Shown: positions 1 to 9,669 of the stretch, in pieces
Numbering within the stretch: the stretch's first letter is position 1
Layout of the letters: each line of letters opens with the position of its first letter
Source: Zygnema cylindricum
Taxonomy: Eukaryota > Streptophyta > Zygnematophyceae > Zygnematales > Zygnemataceae
NCBI GenBank assembly: GCA_037447655.1
Contig: JBBHKE010001792.1
Location: 20,354 to 48,807 of the forward strand
DNA: 28,454 nt
Direction of reading: 5' to 3'
The notes under the pieces: generated by a model
What the model was told of the DNA's origin: nothing
The model's database searches: none
The model's input: only the letters and a program-made list of their open reading frames with translations
Translations under genes and position numbers: made by a program

Positions 1-269
1 ATTTAGTTCAGCATGCCATGATTGATATAGCTGCCTTTATTAGACTGGTGAACGCTGGCATTAGAAAAAGCCATGTCAATTCCGTGCGTAAAGCAGCTTT
101 TCACACAGGAGGCATGTATACACTACGCTCCGCTAACTCAGTTGTTAGGTGAGGAACAGCGAAACACAAGGCCAACTGCATATACGCAAACAGTATGATT
201 CATCCCTTTTACTTTAAGATACCCGAGGTAACGGTGCGTCTTAAGCGTCCAGGTTTCCTTCGATTAGAT
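1..269. other. Unassigned sequence at left edge
   Basis: No recognisable gene. In the + strand frame starting at base 3 there are about 49 codons without a stop (to the TGA near 149), and the frame then reads on for another 30 or so codons. I recognise no family in that translation. From about 270 onward the sequence aligns with the 3' ends of the B-family LTRs found elsewhere in the window, but this first stretch does not align by eye with the LTR part expected there. It may be a strongly diverged LTR or unrelated DNA joined to it. Confidence 0.3.
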
Positions 270-429
270 CTATCAGAAAGTGTTAATTCACAAGGGTGAA
301 GCTATATTGGGGTTCTGATTGTCAAGGGGTCAATCATTTGGGTTTATATCAAGTTGGAGTCGGCACTATCTAGATTAGCTTCCTTTGGACCTGCGAATTC
401 TGCGTGGCAATGGAGCCCATAGAATTTCA
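270..429 (+). repeat. 3' end of a family-B copia LTR
   Basis: This stretch matches the last 160 bases of the + strand LTR ending at 13125 and, reversed, the LTR ends at 26001, 22962 and 20133: the block with TCAAGGGGTCAATCATTTGG, then GCGAATTCTG, then GGAGCCCATAGAATTTCA. It ends in CA at 429, exactly where the other B LTRs end. The following base is already family-A pol sequence, so this LTR is an integration boundary inside copy A1. The matching target duplication would lie left of the window or has been lost. Confidence 0.7.
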
Positions 430-1314
430 TTTTCCCTACTTAGTATGACAAACGCATATACGTCAACCGGAACACAAAGCGACAAGGAGTGGATTGTTGA
501 CTCAATCGCCTCGCATCACATATGTACGGAGGACACACTTTTCGACGAAATGCGTGCCTTAACTGTACCGAAAAAGATTACGGTCGCAAGTGGTCAGATT
601 ATTTCCGTCGATATAGTTAGTACCGTACGACTTGATTTAATTACGCATGATCCAAATGGATCTGAGCGAATCTCTGAGACCCAACTTTTGAACGTACTTT
701 ATATTCCGGGCGGCTCTACGAATCTTTTGAGCGTATTCCAAATCCTAAAATTCGGCGCAAGCGTGTACGCCTTAGGAGATTCCACGATCAAAATTGTACA
801 ATCCGATGGAGTTACAATCGGTGAAGGCGAAGTGTCCGACGCATTCTATATTCGTCTTTTATGGAGGCGTGTAAAGTCAAAACATCATGATGACGGCATC
901 ATTGGACAGATCGTCGAAATCAAGGGAGAACTGACGCAATGGCATCATCGTATGTGCCATACGTCAGAGAAAAATCTAAAGCGTATGATCAAAGGCTGCT
1001 GCACGCGCGGCTTAGATTTGACGTCAGGTGAAAAAGTCAACGGTTGTACCGATTGCAGTCAAGGTCATCAAATCCGAAAACCTCATCCTACCAAAAGACT
1101 CTGGTTTCGGTCAACTCATCCACTTGAAAAGGTACACGTGGATCTATGTGGCGACGTTAAACCTGAGAGTTTAGGAGGAAATAAATATATAATGGTTATT
1201 GACGACGATTATTCAAGATTCACATGGGTGTATCTCCTTAAAAATATTTCGATGCATGGGCGAAATTCGAGGAGTGGCATGTTATGGCCGAACGGCAACG
1301 TAAACGAAAATTAA
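430..1314 (+). pseudogene. A1 protease and N-terminal half of integrase
   Basis: This is an open frame covering the aspartic protease and the start of integrase. The protease motif reads W-I-V-D-S-I-A-S-H-H: the catalytic Asp is kept, but the Gly of the D-S/T-G motif is replaced by Ile, so activity is doubtful. The pre-integrase zinc domain follows with H-H-R-M-C-H at about 942-960 and the Cys pair C-T-D-C at about 1045, the HHCC pattern. The integrase core begins with VDLCGD (first catalytic Asp, about 1138-1155) and DDDYSRFTWVYLL. After that a small deletion shifts the frame and the continuous ORF ends at 1314. ATGs before 430 lie in LTR sequence and are not the native start. Confidence 0.75.
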
Positions 1315-2270
1315 AAGGGGTCCGATCTGATAACGGCGGGGAGTTTAAGGCATTTGATCCTTATTGCAAGAAATGGGAGATCCGACAATAATTTACGGCA
1401 TCATACTTACCGGAGTCTAATGGAATTGCCGAGCTCAAAAATCAAACTCTTCAAGAAATGGTACGCTCGATGATTCACCGATCGAGAAGAAAGGTGTAAT
1501 TGTGGGGAGATGCGATCTTAACGGCCAACTACATTTGTAACCGTCGCCTTACTTCTATTTCGGGCGATAAGACTCCTCACGAGCCTTGGTATGGTCGAAA
1601 GCCCTCGTTACATCATTTACGAATTTGGGGATGTTTGGCGACGGTTTAAATTAAATCGGTAAAACGACGAGGTAAGTTTCCTTGTTGTAGTTGGTCGGGA
1701 ATATTTGTCGGGTATAACTTCAAAAGGAGCTTATACCGTGTTTATGATCCGATTCGTCATGTAATTGAAGAGAGTCGTAATATAAATTTCCGTGTGAATC
1801 TTAAAGTTGTTATTTCTTGTTCCGAAAAATTCTCTACTAATCATGATTTTCTTGAAGTGAATGAATCTCTCTCCTTCCCTCATCTCGATGATTCGGATTC
1901 CGAAAATGATGCGGATCCAATCGTCAACATTAAGAGGGTGAGAGCTAATTCCGCAACTCATCCGGAATTAATTAATTTTGACGAGATCTAATGTGAAAAA
2001 CCCCGAATGTCCTCGGATATTCATCAATCTAAATGCTCTAAATCTTCGAGTGTTTCTTCCACGAGGAAGAACCCGAAATTGAAAAATCCGCAAATGAAAT
2101 AGAAAATGAAATTCCATTGAGAAGGAGTCAACATGAGACAAGGGGGAAGAAACCGGATCGGTTGTCATTTGATCGCAAAGGGGGAAATGTTGAAATTTCC
2201 AATTACTTTATTTCGGCCGCCTCGGAGGAGGCATTTATTTTGTAGCAATCATTGACCAAGAATATGCCCG
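1315..2270 (+). pseudogene. A1 integrase core end and C-terminal region
   Basis: Continuing in shifted frames, this holds the second catalytic Asp in the motif S-D-N-G-G-E-F (about 1325-1345) and the catalytic Glu in N-G-I-A-E-L-K-N (about 1420-1440), so all three acidic residues of the DDE triad are still encoded, although a stop (TAA near 1389) lies between the second and third. Downstream are the GKE-like stretch G-Y-N-F-K-R-S-L-Y-R-V-Y-D-P and an acidic linker with D-D-S-D-S-E-N-D-A-D. Several further stops are present. It corresponds to 16590-17530 of copy A2. Confidence 0.7.
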
Positions 2271-3094
2271 GCGATCCCCAATCTTACGCCGAGGCATGAA
2301 GTACTATGGATTGGGAGGATATATGGAAACAGACCTGAGAGAAAGAATTAAAATCCATTATCGATAACAAAACTTTTGAGGAGGTGAGTCTTCCAGAGGG
2401 GAAGAAGGCGATTGATGCTAAATGGATATTTAAAACAAAAACTAGTAGTACTGGGGAGATAATAAAACATAAGGCTAGATTGGTTTGTAAAGTCTTCCAA
2501 CAAGTAAAGGGGGGTTGATTATTCAGAAACTTATGCACGCGTTGTTAAGTTTGATTCTTTGAGAATGATAATTGCTATTGCGGCCGCGGGGAATAAGTAT
2601 TTACATCAAATGGATGTAAAAAGGACCTTTTTAAATGAAGAGTTAGAAGAGGAGGTTTATATGAAGGTGCCCGAGGGTGTTCCTTCAAAGGGAGGAAAAG
2701 TATGGCGGCATCGAAAATCCTTGTATGGATTAAAACAAGCGCCGAGGACATGGTACCTTTGTCTTCATAAGGTACTTACTAATTATGGTTTTGTTCGTAC
2801 AATTTCGGATTTCGGAGTTTACGTGAAAGGAGAGGGAAAGGACCAAATTATTTTTTCTATGTATGTCGATGACTTTCTAATGATTAATGACACGTTGTTT
2901 GTTATTAATAAGTTAAAAAAGTACCTTAGCATACATTTTAAAGTGACGGATCTTGGAGAAGTAAAGTATATTTTGGGGATAAAAGTCATAAGGTCCAGCG
3001 AGAATGTAATTAAATTAAGTCAAGCTCAGTATTGTAAAGAGGTCTTGACTAGATTTGGTATGATTGGACGCATATTGGGGAGGAGATTTCGATA
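2260..3094 (+). pseudogene. A1 reverse transcriptase
   Basis: This is the copia-type RNA-dependent DNA polymerase. The N-terminal part (A-I-D-A-K-W-I-F-K-T-K-T, near 2409) is separated from the rest by one extra G in a G-run near 2511-2516 (GGGGGG against GGGGG in copy A2). The open part, 2559-3095, contains Q-M-D-V-K (motif A), [10 protein letters not shown] and the intact catalytic Y-V-D-D box near 2862. The end of RT is joined by a deletion to RNase H just before the stop at 3093. Copy A2 has lost YVDD, so A1 is the better-preserved polymerase although it too is frameshifted. Confidence 0.8.
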
Positions 3095-3549
3095 GTGGAA
3101 AATCTACGGTAGGGTACGCTTTCATTTCGGGCGGCGCAGCGGTACCTTGGAGCGGCTCCATCCTACGGTTGCCCTAAGTTCCACTGAGTCCGAATACATG
3201 TCTGCGTGTCCTACGAAAGACACGAAAGCATCTGTGTGGATCGAAGAGATGCTCGGTGAGTGAGGCATTTTGATTGGCTGTTTATGAATCTTCACTGACA
3301 ACATGAGCTCGATGGCGCTTGTGAAAAATTTGGTCTTTCACAAACGGACAAAACACATACGCATCCTGTGGCACTTCGTACGAGATTTGGTTGTTGCGAA
3401 GGAAATTCAATTTTTATACGTGTCGACTTTGCAAGAGGCTGCAGATATGTTGACTAAGGCGGCGGTCTACGATGTACTTTTACGGGGTAGACCAAAACTA
3501 TGGTTATTTCAGTTTAAGAGGGGGATTTCACAAAGAGAGGGGGGTTGTT
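3081..3549 (+). pseudogene. A1 RNase H and pol C-terminus
   Basis: This copia RNase H remnant is spread over two frames. V-G-Y-A-F-I-S-G-G-A-A-V-P-W is followed by A-L-S-S-T-E-S-E-Y-M-S-A-C, with the catalytic Glu in S-T-E-S-E-Y, then V-W-I-E-E-M-L and a stop. The frame 3303-3551 begins in the D-N-x-S-x-x-x-L motif and continues R-T-K-H-I-R-I...H-F-V-R-D and A-D-M-L-T-K, the usual copia pol C-terminus. Its last codons run into the polypurine tract. The RT-RNase H connection domain is missing because of the deletion near 3075-3090. Confidence 0.75.
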
Positions 3550-3564
3550 AGGTTCTTTGTGAAA
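3526..3564 (+). promoter_or_regulatory. Polypurine tract enclosed in a perfect hairpin
   Basis: GAGAGGGGGG (3535-3544) is the polypurine tract that primes plus-strand DNA, immediately before the putative LTR start TG at 3546. It sits in the loop of an 11-bp perfect inverted repeat: TTTCACAAAGA at 3526-3536 and TCTTTGTGAAA at 3554-3564, with 17 bases between the arms. The right arm lies inside the LTR, so the hairpin spans the interior/LTR border. Confidence 0.6.
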
Positions 3565-3985
3565 CGACGTCTCAGTTATGTTGAGCGTCATAATATAATT
3601 TATGTAGTTATGTGTGTTGTTTTGACTTTGCGTGGTTTTTAGCTTAGATATAATTTGGTTTTGGTTTTGCGTGCGCAGTACTTTATTTATGTACGTCGGT
3701 GTTATATTTTCGTGTAGTACAGCGTACATCATGTCCCTTCGTTAGTACCTTATGTTGATTGGTTTACGCTCGTACCTTTGTACAACGTGCGATAGAATAA
3801 TACCTTTTGGTAGGAGTTTGGAGTATTTAGGACTTAGTCGTTGGGGAAAAAACTATTTTTTTTAAGAGAGGGAAAAAGTCCGGTGAAATATATTTGTCTT
3901 TTGTCGGAGTCTTCTCGTCTTGCAATCTTTGCTTCCGCATGTTATTTTGTCTCTTCTTTTATTGTTAATTATATCGATTCTTACA
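3546..3985 (+). repeat. Putative 3' LTR of family-A copy A1
   Basis: It starts with TG directly after the polypurine tract and could end with CA at 3984-3985 (TTACA), which would give an LTR of about 440 bp. The right end is a guess, because I see no second copy of this LTR in the window and the GA-rich tract begins at once. It holds several GTAC tetramers (about 3677-3730) and a stretch at 3810-3840 (GTATTTAGGACTTAG) that resembles the U3 end of B LTRs, suggesting distant kinship of the LTRs. Confidence 0.4.
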
Positions 3986-4290
3986 AGGAAGAGGAAGAGA
4001 GGAAGAAAAAGGGAGAGCGAGAGGGAGAAAGAGAGGAAGAGGAAGAGAAGAAGAAAGAGGGAGAGTGAGAGGGAGTGGTAAAGGGGAGGGAGAGGGGAAA
4101 AAAAGGGAGAGGACGAGGGAGACGGAAAAGGAGAGTGAGAGGGACAAAGAGAGGGAAAATGATAGGGGAAAGTAGATAGAGAGGTAGAGAGGGAGAAAAA
4201 AAAGGATAACGAGAGGAATGGGAGAGGTTAAAAGAGAGAGAGAGGGAGAGGGGAAAGTAGAGGGAGAGTAGCGGGTAGAGAAATAGTAAA
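3985..4290. repeat. GA-rich (purine-strand) low-complexity tract
   Basis: About 300 bases consist almost only of A and G on the + strand, built from drifting GAGAGG, GGGAGA and GAAAAA units, with no fixed period. ORFs in both strands (Lys/Glu/Arg-rich on +, Leu/Ser/Pro-rich on -) are products of composition, not genes. A long purine strand of this type can form triplex DNA. Its position next to an LTR end suggests expansion after insertion. Confidence 0.8.
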
Positions 4291-4549
4291 GGGGAGAGAT
4301 ATTATTGGTTTTTTGTCGCGATAACAACGGTTCGTTAACTATTGGCCATAACTACGTACTCTGGAACGAAATGGATTTCTATTTTTTTTCTAAATCCCCT
4401 TTCTCGTCGCGACATTTTTGTACTGATTTCGTACATTATTTGTACAATAATACTTTTATATTATTTGTACGAATAAATTGGTACCCTATAATCATCATCG
4501 ATTTTATCAAGATAATTTTTTACCTGTTACAAAACACTATAAAATAGAC
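4291..4549. other. AT-rich flank left of NA1, nothing recognised
   Basis: AT-rich sequence with several TTGTAC and GTAC motifs (4410-4480) and no coding signal that I trust. It forms the left side of the NA1 insertion site. The right side of the same site continues at 8156. Confidence 0.4.
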
Positions 4550-4554
4550 AAAAG

Positions 4555-5855
4555 TGTTGTTCTTTGGTCTAAAATAGACCGCAGAAGCAACCCAAACTAT
4601 CATGCAAGAAGCTAAGCGAAGCTAGGCCAATGAACAATCATTTGAAATGCATCCTCCATTTAACATACAACAACATTTAGGGTTTCATGGAATAATCAAC
4701 ATAAATAAACCCTATGACAACATCTAAGGTTTGATGGAATAATCGACATAAACAAACCCTAGGACAAATGCATAAATAATGCATATCAAACAAACATAAA
4801 ATAACATAAATAAATAATAACAAAAAGAGTCCAATCTCACATAAACATTAGATAAACAAAAGTATATCAATAAACATATTACTCAAATGCATGACCTAAT
4901 CGGCAACCCTAAAAGTCTACATCTTCGGTCCCTACTTTTCTAACCAGCATTGATTATTAATTCCTAACAAAGCTCATTCCTATATATACACTTGTGAGCT
5001 GTCAATGAATCACTAAGTGTCAAAATAACCAACATACATTACGTATCTGTCACAATATCCTATTTAATCATAATTAAACTGCTATTAAGAATAAACTAAT
5101 CGTAAGCGTACACCTGAGAGTCAAGCAATCGTAAGCGTACACTTGTCTATAAATACGACACATAAATACACAATTTAAAGTGTCTAAACCCTAAATGATC
5201 ACGTAAATAAAACCTGTCATATTCAACACTAATTTATTAATGCGCAAAAGACAAAACATTGTTGCTCCAAATATTTACACCGACGCGTCCGCAAAATACG
5301 CGTCATAAACGACAACTCGCTTAGTCACTTGTAGATAAATCCACGTAGTGAACCGACATCGTATATGTACGGTCCACCAGATAATGCGTCATAAAAACAA
5401 TGTGATCTCTTGAAAAATATCGGCGGCCTTTGTCCGCCGTCCGTAACTCTTATTTGGCACCGTCGATGTCGTGCCGCGTGGACACAAAAAACCAAACAAA
5501 AATTCCACTTGTCAACAATATCGTACAGCCGAATTTATTTCCGTACCGAGACCACGTACTATGTCATAAATTCCGCCGGTCAAAACTAAAGTACACCTGT
5601 CGCATTTTGATTTGTACGGTTGGCGTACATTTTCAAATACTTCGAATATTTCAAATCATCGTCGGATCGCTTCGCGATCCGCCGTCCATTTCTTAGCGCA
5701 TTCCGCGCCACTCAGTTTGTTCTTTATGTCCATTTAATTTCACTCGCACACTTACTCCCCCGATCCACAAATCTCTTCAAATCTCCACAGTATATCAAGT
5801 AAATATATATGCACGCGCACGCATGTACGAAACTGAATCTTCCCAAAAACCAACA
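4555..5855 (-). repeat. NA1 3' LTR (left copy)
   Basis: 1301 bp, terminal inverted pentamer TGTTG/CAACA. It contains several GTAC-centred motifs (near 5367, 5557, 5591, 5614 and 5625) and a 19-nt perfect hairpin at 5663-5681 (arms CGGATCGC and GCGATCCG, 3-nt loop). Short ORFs in it recur unchanged at +2295 in the other LTR and are not genes. Confidence 0.95.
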
Positions 5856-5863
5856 CTCCCCGG
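5856..5863 (-). promoter_or_regulatory. NA1 polypurine tract
   Basis: On the minus strand the bases CCGGGGAG immediately precede the TGTTGG start of the left LTR. A G-rich purine run ending in GGGGAG directly before TG is the usual copia plus-strand primer position. It fixes the element as minus-oriented. Confidence 0.75.
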
Positions 5864-6835
5864 AAGATTTAGTTTCGTAAATCCATGACGCCACGTCATC
5901 ATCTGTCACACTCCATAGATTTACGTCATCAGCTGTCACCACTGTCACCTCCTGCTGTCTCTTCCATCTGTATCCACCAAATGCCTCCGCCAGAAGTTTT
6001 CCACTTGTTCCACCATCGCTTCCGCTAACTCCACATACCATCCAAATTTCATAATACATAATATATATATTTTCATTTTCTTTTCTCTTTTCTCAACAAT
6101 ATCTAAATCCGAAAATTTCCCATAAAAATACATAAATAATAAACTATTTTCCGAAAATCAATTCTACCAATAATAAAATTCCAACAAAAATTACCACATT
6201 TTCCTCTAACTACCATAAAAATTTCCAAAAATAAAACTTTCCAAATTTTCTAAATTTCGCAACCCGTGTACTTAATCCCACAAAATAAAACATTAAAAAT
6301 AAAAGTAAATAAAATCTACATTCTCTATCCCAATTTTAAGCTCCATTAATGTTACATTTCCCAAAACTACCAACAATCCAAAAAATAAAATCTCATAACA
6401 TCCCATAATTATAGATCCACAAATTCGGATCTTTCACCAAATGCCACATCTCCACCTTTCGGATCTCTCCCCCAAACGTCGAAACTCCTCTTTCCACATC
6501 TCTCCACTAAATGTCAAATCTCCACTAATGTCAAAACTTCGTATTCCACATTTCGAAATGCTTCATTAAAAATAAACATGTATTTTCCAAAAATAAAATA
6601 TCATTTCTCAAAATAAATCATTTTCATTGAGGGTAGACATTTCGGCACTGTCACTAAGTTAACCCTTGGGGCGATGCAAGATTAAACTCGGCACATACCA
6701 ACACTATGATAAGGCCGATCTCATGGGTACACAGACACCATTACTGCAATACAACCAGCAAGGACAATATTAACCCGCTACAATGCGTGTGACAAAAACC
6801 TACATCGACTTAACCTAACATATGATAGATGGGTT

Positions 6836-6849
6836 GTGGGCCCATAACC
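6836..6849 (-). promoter_or_regulatory. NA1 primer-binding site, half-tRNA initiator-Met type
   Basis: On the minus strand, directly after the LTR end AACAACA, the sequence reads GGTTATGGGCCCAC. This is complementary to the anticodon stem-loop of eukaryotic initiator tRNA-Met (GUGGGCCCAUAACC), not to the tRNA 3' end. Drosophila copia and yeast Ty5 use such an internal site, primed by a tRNA-iMet cut in its anticodon loop. The 14-nt match and zero spacing from the LTR make chance unlikely. Confidence 0.85.
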
Positions 6850-8150
6850 TGTTGTTCTTTGGTCTAAAATAGACCGCAGAAGCAACCCAAACTATCATGC
6901 AAGAAGCTAAGCGAAGCTAGGCCAATGAACAATCATTTGAAATGCATCCTCCATTTAACATACAACAACATTTAGGGTTTCATGGAATAATCAACATAAA
7001 TAAACCCTATGACAACATCTAAGGTTTGATGGAATAATCGACATAAACAAACCCTAGGACAAATGCATAAATAATGCATATCAAACAAACATAAAATAAC
7101 ATAAATAAATAATAACAAAAAGAGTCCAATCTCACATAAACATTAGATAAACAAAAGTATATCAATAAACATATTACTCAAATGCATGACCTAATCGGCA
7201 ACCCTAAAAGTCTACATCTTCGGTCCCTACTTTTCTAACCAGCATTGATTATTAATTCCTAACAAAGCTCATTCCTATATATACACTTGTGAGCTGTCAA
7301 TGAATCACTAAGTGTCAAAATAACCAACATACATTACGTATCTGTCACAATATCCTATTTAATCATAATTAAACTGTTATTAAGAATAAACTAATCGTAA
7401 GCGTACACCTGAGAGTCAAGCAATCGTAAACGTACACTTGTCTATAAATACGACACATAAATACACAATTTAAAGTGTCTAAACCCTAAATGATCACGTA
7501 AATAAAACCTGTCATATTCAACACTAATTTATTAATGCGCAAAAGACAAAACATTGTTGCTCCAAATATTTACACCGACGCGTCCGCAAAATACGCGTCA
7601 TAAACGACAACTCGCTTAGTCACTTGTAGATAAATCCACGTAGTGAACCGACATCGTATATGTACGGTCCACCAGATAATGCGTCATAAAAACAATGTGA
7701 TCTCTTGAAAAATATCGGCGGCCTTTGTCCGCCGTCCGTAACTCTTATTTGGCACCGTCGATGTCGTGCCGCGTGGACACAAAAAACCAAACAAAAATTC
7801 CACTTGTCAACAATATCGTACAGCCGAATTTATTTCCGTACCGAGACCACGTACTATGTCATAAATTCCGCCGGTCAAAACTAAAGTACACCTGTCGCAT
7901 TTTGATTTGTACGGTTGGCGTACATTTTCAAATACTTCGAATATTTCAAATCATCGTCGGATCGCTTCGCGATCCGCCGTCCATTTCTTAGCGCATTCCG
8001 CGCCACTCAGTTTGTTCTTTATGTCCATTTAATTTCACTCGCACACTTACTCCCCCGATCCACAAATCTCTTCAAATCTCCACAGTATATCAAGTAAATA
8101 TATATGCACGCGCACGCATGTACGAAACTGAATCTTCCCAAAAACCAACA
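6850..8150 (-). repeat. NA1 5' LTR (right copy)
   Basis: 1301 bp, identical to the left LTR apart from 7377 T and 7430 A. In the minus orientation this is the 5' LTR and would drive transcription through the interior toward lower coordinates. The flanking AAAAG follows at 8151-8155. The hairpin of the left copy recurs at 7958-7976. Confidence 0.95.
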
Positions 8151-8155
8151 AAAAG

Positions 8156-8700
8156 CACATAAATGACAAACAAAAACACGTAGCAAAGTACAACATCCTT
8201 GCAAAACGGTACAATCATTATACCATCAAATCAAAAGATAGATGACCACCTTCCCGTTTTCATGTTACGTTTACACAATGGCCATCAATAGTTGCTCCCA
8301 TTTTCTTTCAATTCCTCCTTTCTCTCGCTCTCTCTCTTTGGCCCACTCTCTCCCTCTTCACTTATTCCTCTCTCCCTCTCCTTTGTCTTTCACAATCTCT
8401 CTCATCTCTCTCTCTCCCTTCGTCAAACTGCCCCCTCCCTACAAGTTTTTGTGTTCCGTGTTTAGAAGAGGGTATTAAGTCTTTAAATTACATTATTAGA
8501 GCATTTTCTTTCTTCAACCAAGTTATTGGTGAGTCGCTATTAGAGACCTTTCTTATTGAAATGACCTTTCTAAGCTATTGAACTCACAAGTTGTTTTTAC
8601 AATATTAATTCGTTGGTTTGCTCAACATCATCTCTAACTTCTCAAATTTTGCCTCCAATGGCTTTGTCTTCCATTAAGAATGTTGAAAACAATCAATTGC
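8156..8700. other. Right flank of NA1 with CT-rich tract
   Basis: This continues the pre-insertion sequence from 4549. About 8280-8430 is a CT-rich run (CTCTCTCTCT-type units), the mirror of the GA-rich tract at 3985-4290, and its small + strand ORF (8242-8478, Ser/Leu/Pro-rich) is compositional. The rest is AT-rich with no motif I recognise. Confidence 0.5.
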
Positions 8701-9660
8701 TTATGGGATATTTAGTCGTCCGCAAGGGCCGCTCACTCATAAACGAGCTAGTCTCTCAATTTTGAATAGCGGTTTAGGCTTGAATTCTCGTAGCCAACCG
8801 TACGCTATCGACATCTTCTGGTAGTTAGGATTTGATGATGCCTACCATTAATTCTCATTTTAATATTGATGATATCCCTATTCTAGCTCAAGTTGTCCCT
8901 AACATGGAGGAAGTTCTCTTACTAACTCCACAAGCTCTCCTCTCGGCTCGTGCACCACTACCCCTCTACACACGAAACTAAGTTCCACCTTTTCAATTTC
9001 TCATTGCGGACACTTTTTTCTAGCTACAACAATTATTATTTGAGCATGGATGTGTCGTTGAATTTCGAAGCCTGTAGGAGGCGCTACCTTCCGCTCAATC
9101 GCGTACCCGTTTACGGTCGTTAAATGGGTCAAAGGCTCTTACGTGGCTACACGCCACACCAACCTTTTTAACACTTTATTTATCTTATAACTAGTTTCCA
9201 TCTACTCTACGAGTACGTTTGGATTTGTCTTATCCTACGCTTTTAAGGTTCTAATTGTGTTTGCAACCAACCTATTGATGTTGAATTAATACATTTATGT
9301 TGTCACTCATATGGTGGGGAATATATTGTCTCGCATGATTTGGTACGTGATACGATTGGCGCTGCGCAATGCTTTACCCACAAACAAGAGGTATCTCAAA
9401 TACTCCAGCCTCGACCCCAATCAAAAGGTTTAGATCCCTTCGGTTGGTTTGGGTTTCCTCTATCTTGTTGGGAGAAGCCTCCCATGGGCTAGTTTGGGTT
9501 TCCTCTATCTTGTTGGGAGAAGCCTTGGCGATGTGGTTCTCACGGATATGAGTATGACACATGTTTCATTCTACATGACTTTGCACACAAGTGTGGCAAC
9601 TTAAGACGTCGCCGCTACAAAGAAGAGGTTACGCTCACCAAAACCCATCGTATTAGTATG
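8700..9660 (+). pseudogene. Decayed LINE-like reverse transcriptase, C-terminal part
   Basis: Fragmentary + strand frames resemble the end of a non-LTR retrotransposon ORF2 or a related plant RT-like protein. Near 8757-8775 is N-S-G-L-G-L, like the G-G-L-G-L motif late in such RTs. At about 9265-9360 is a Cys/His segment, C-N-Q-P-I-D-V-E...H-L-C-C-H followed by G-G-E and S-H-D-L-V-R-D-T-I, matching the C-terminal zinc-type motif and the R/S-H-x-x-V-R-D-x-x signature after it. At about 9529-9600 is G-D-V-V-L-T-D. Many stops and frame changes are present. The join to family-B RT near 9665 has no visible target duplication. The assignment rests on remembered motif patterns, so it is moderate only. 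Confidence 0.4.
9447..9525. repeat. 34-bp direct repeat, two copies
   Basis: A 34-base unit beginning GTTTGGGTTTCCTC occurs at 9447-9480 and again at 9492-9525, offset 45 (15 codons), separated by 11 bases. The copies are identical by eye, so the duplication is younger than the decay of the surrounding LINE-like sequence. Confidence 0.85.
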
Positions 9661-9669
9661 CCCCATTTG

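Larger units (their letters stand above)
430..3545 (+). mobile_element. Family-A copia element, copy A1, pol part only
   Basis: This is the pol region of a Ty1/copia element in the order protease, integrase, reverse transcriptase, RNase H, which defines copia (gypsy places integrase last). It aligns throughout with copy A2 (about 15664-18393), at an estimated 75-80 percent by eye. Gag is absent because a B LTR abuts the start of the protease region at 430. Frameshifts, stops and small deletions break the reading frame into at least five pieces, so it is a dead copy. A polypurine tract and a probable LTR follow. Confidence 0.85.
5856..6849 (-). other. NA1 internal region without coding capacity
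   Basis: This is the 994-base AT-rich interior between the two LTRs. I find no CCHC knuckle, protease, integrase or polymerase motif in any frame. The longest minus-strand frames (5724-6059, 5945-6133) start in or next to the LTR and lack recognisable features. The interior must carry the packaging signal, but nothing marks it by eye. It fits the description of a non-autonomous (LARD/TRIM-like) element, although its LTRs are longer than TRIM LTRs and its interior shorter than that of typical LARDs. Confidence 0.8.
4550..8155 (-). mobile_element. NA1: complete young non-coding LTR retrotransposon with target duplication
   Basis: Two direct repeats (4555-5855 and 6850-8150, constant offset 2295) begin TGTTG and end CAACA, and are flanked by the perfect 5-bp duplication AAAAG (4550-4554 and 8151-8155). 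Reading the LTRs side by side I find only two differences (5082 C / 7377 T and 5135 G / 7430 A), no indels, about 0.15 percent, so the insertion is very recent. Orientation is minus: a GGGGAG polypurine tract abuts the left LTR (5856-5861), and a primer-binding site follows the right LTR (6836-6849). The 994-bp interior has no gag or pol, so the element must have moved with proteins supplied in trans. Total length without the duplication is 3596 bp. Confidence 0.95.

Noticed and set aside
385-429. Native start codon for the A1 polyprotein
   Set aside because: These bases belong to the B LTR end; the protease sequence proper begins after 430.
3841-4327. Lys/Glu-rich (+) and Leu/Ser/Pro-rich (-) ORFs
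   Set aside because: Products of the GA-rich low-complexity tract.
5430-5802. Small + strand ORFs in the NA1 LTR, repeated exactly at 7725-8097
   Set aside because: They lie in both LTRs only because the LTRs are near-identical; no recognisable protein motif, and the element is minus-oriented.
6836-6849. Canonical plant PBS TGGTATCAGAGC for NA1
   Set aside because: Not present at either inner LTR border; the half-tRNA type site fits exactly instead.
8242-8478. Ser/Leu-rich ORF resembling a signal peptide-bearing protein
   Set aside because: Read from the CT-rich tract; composition explains it.
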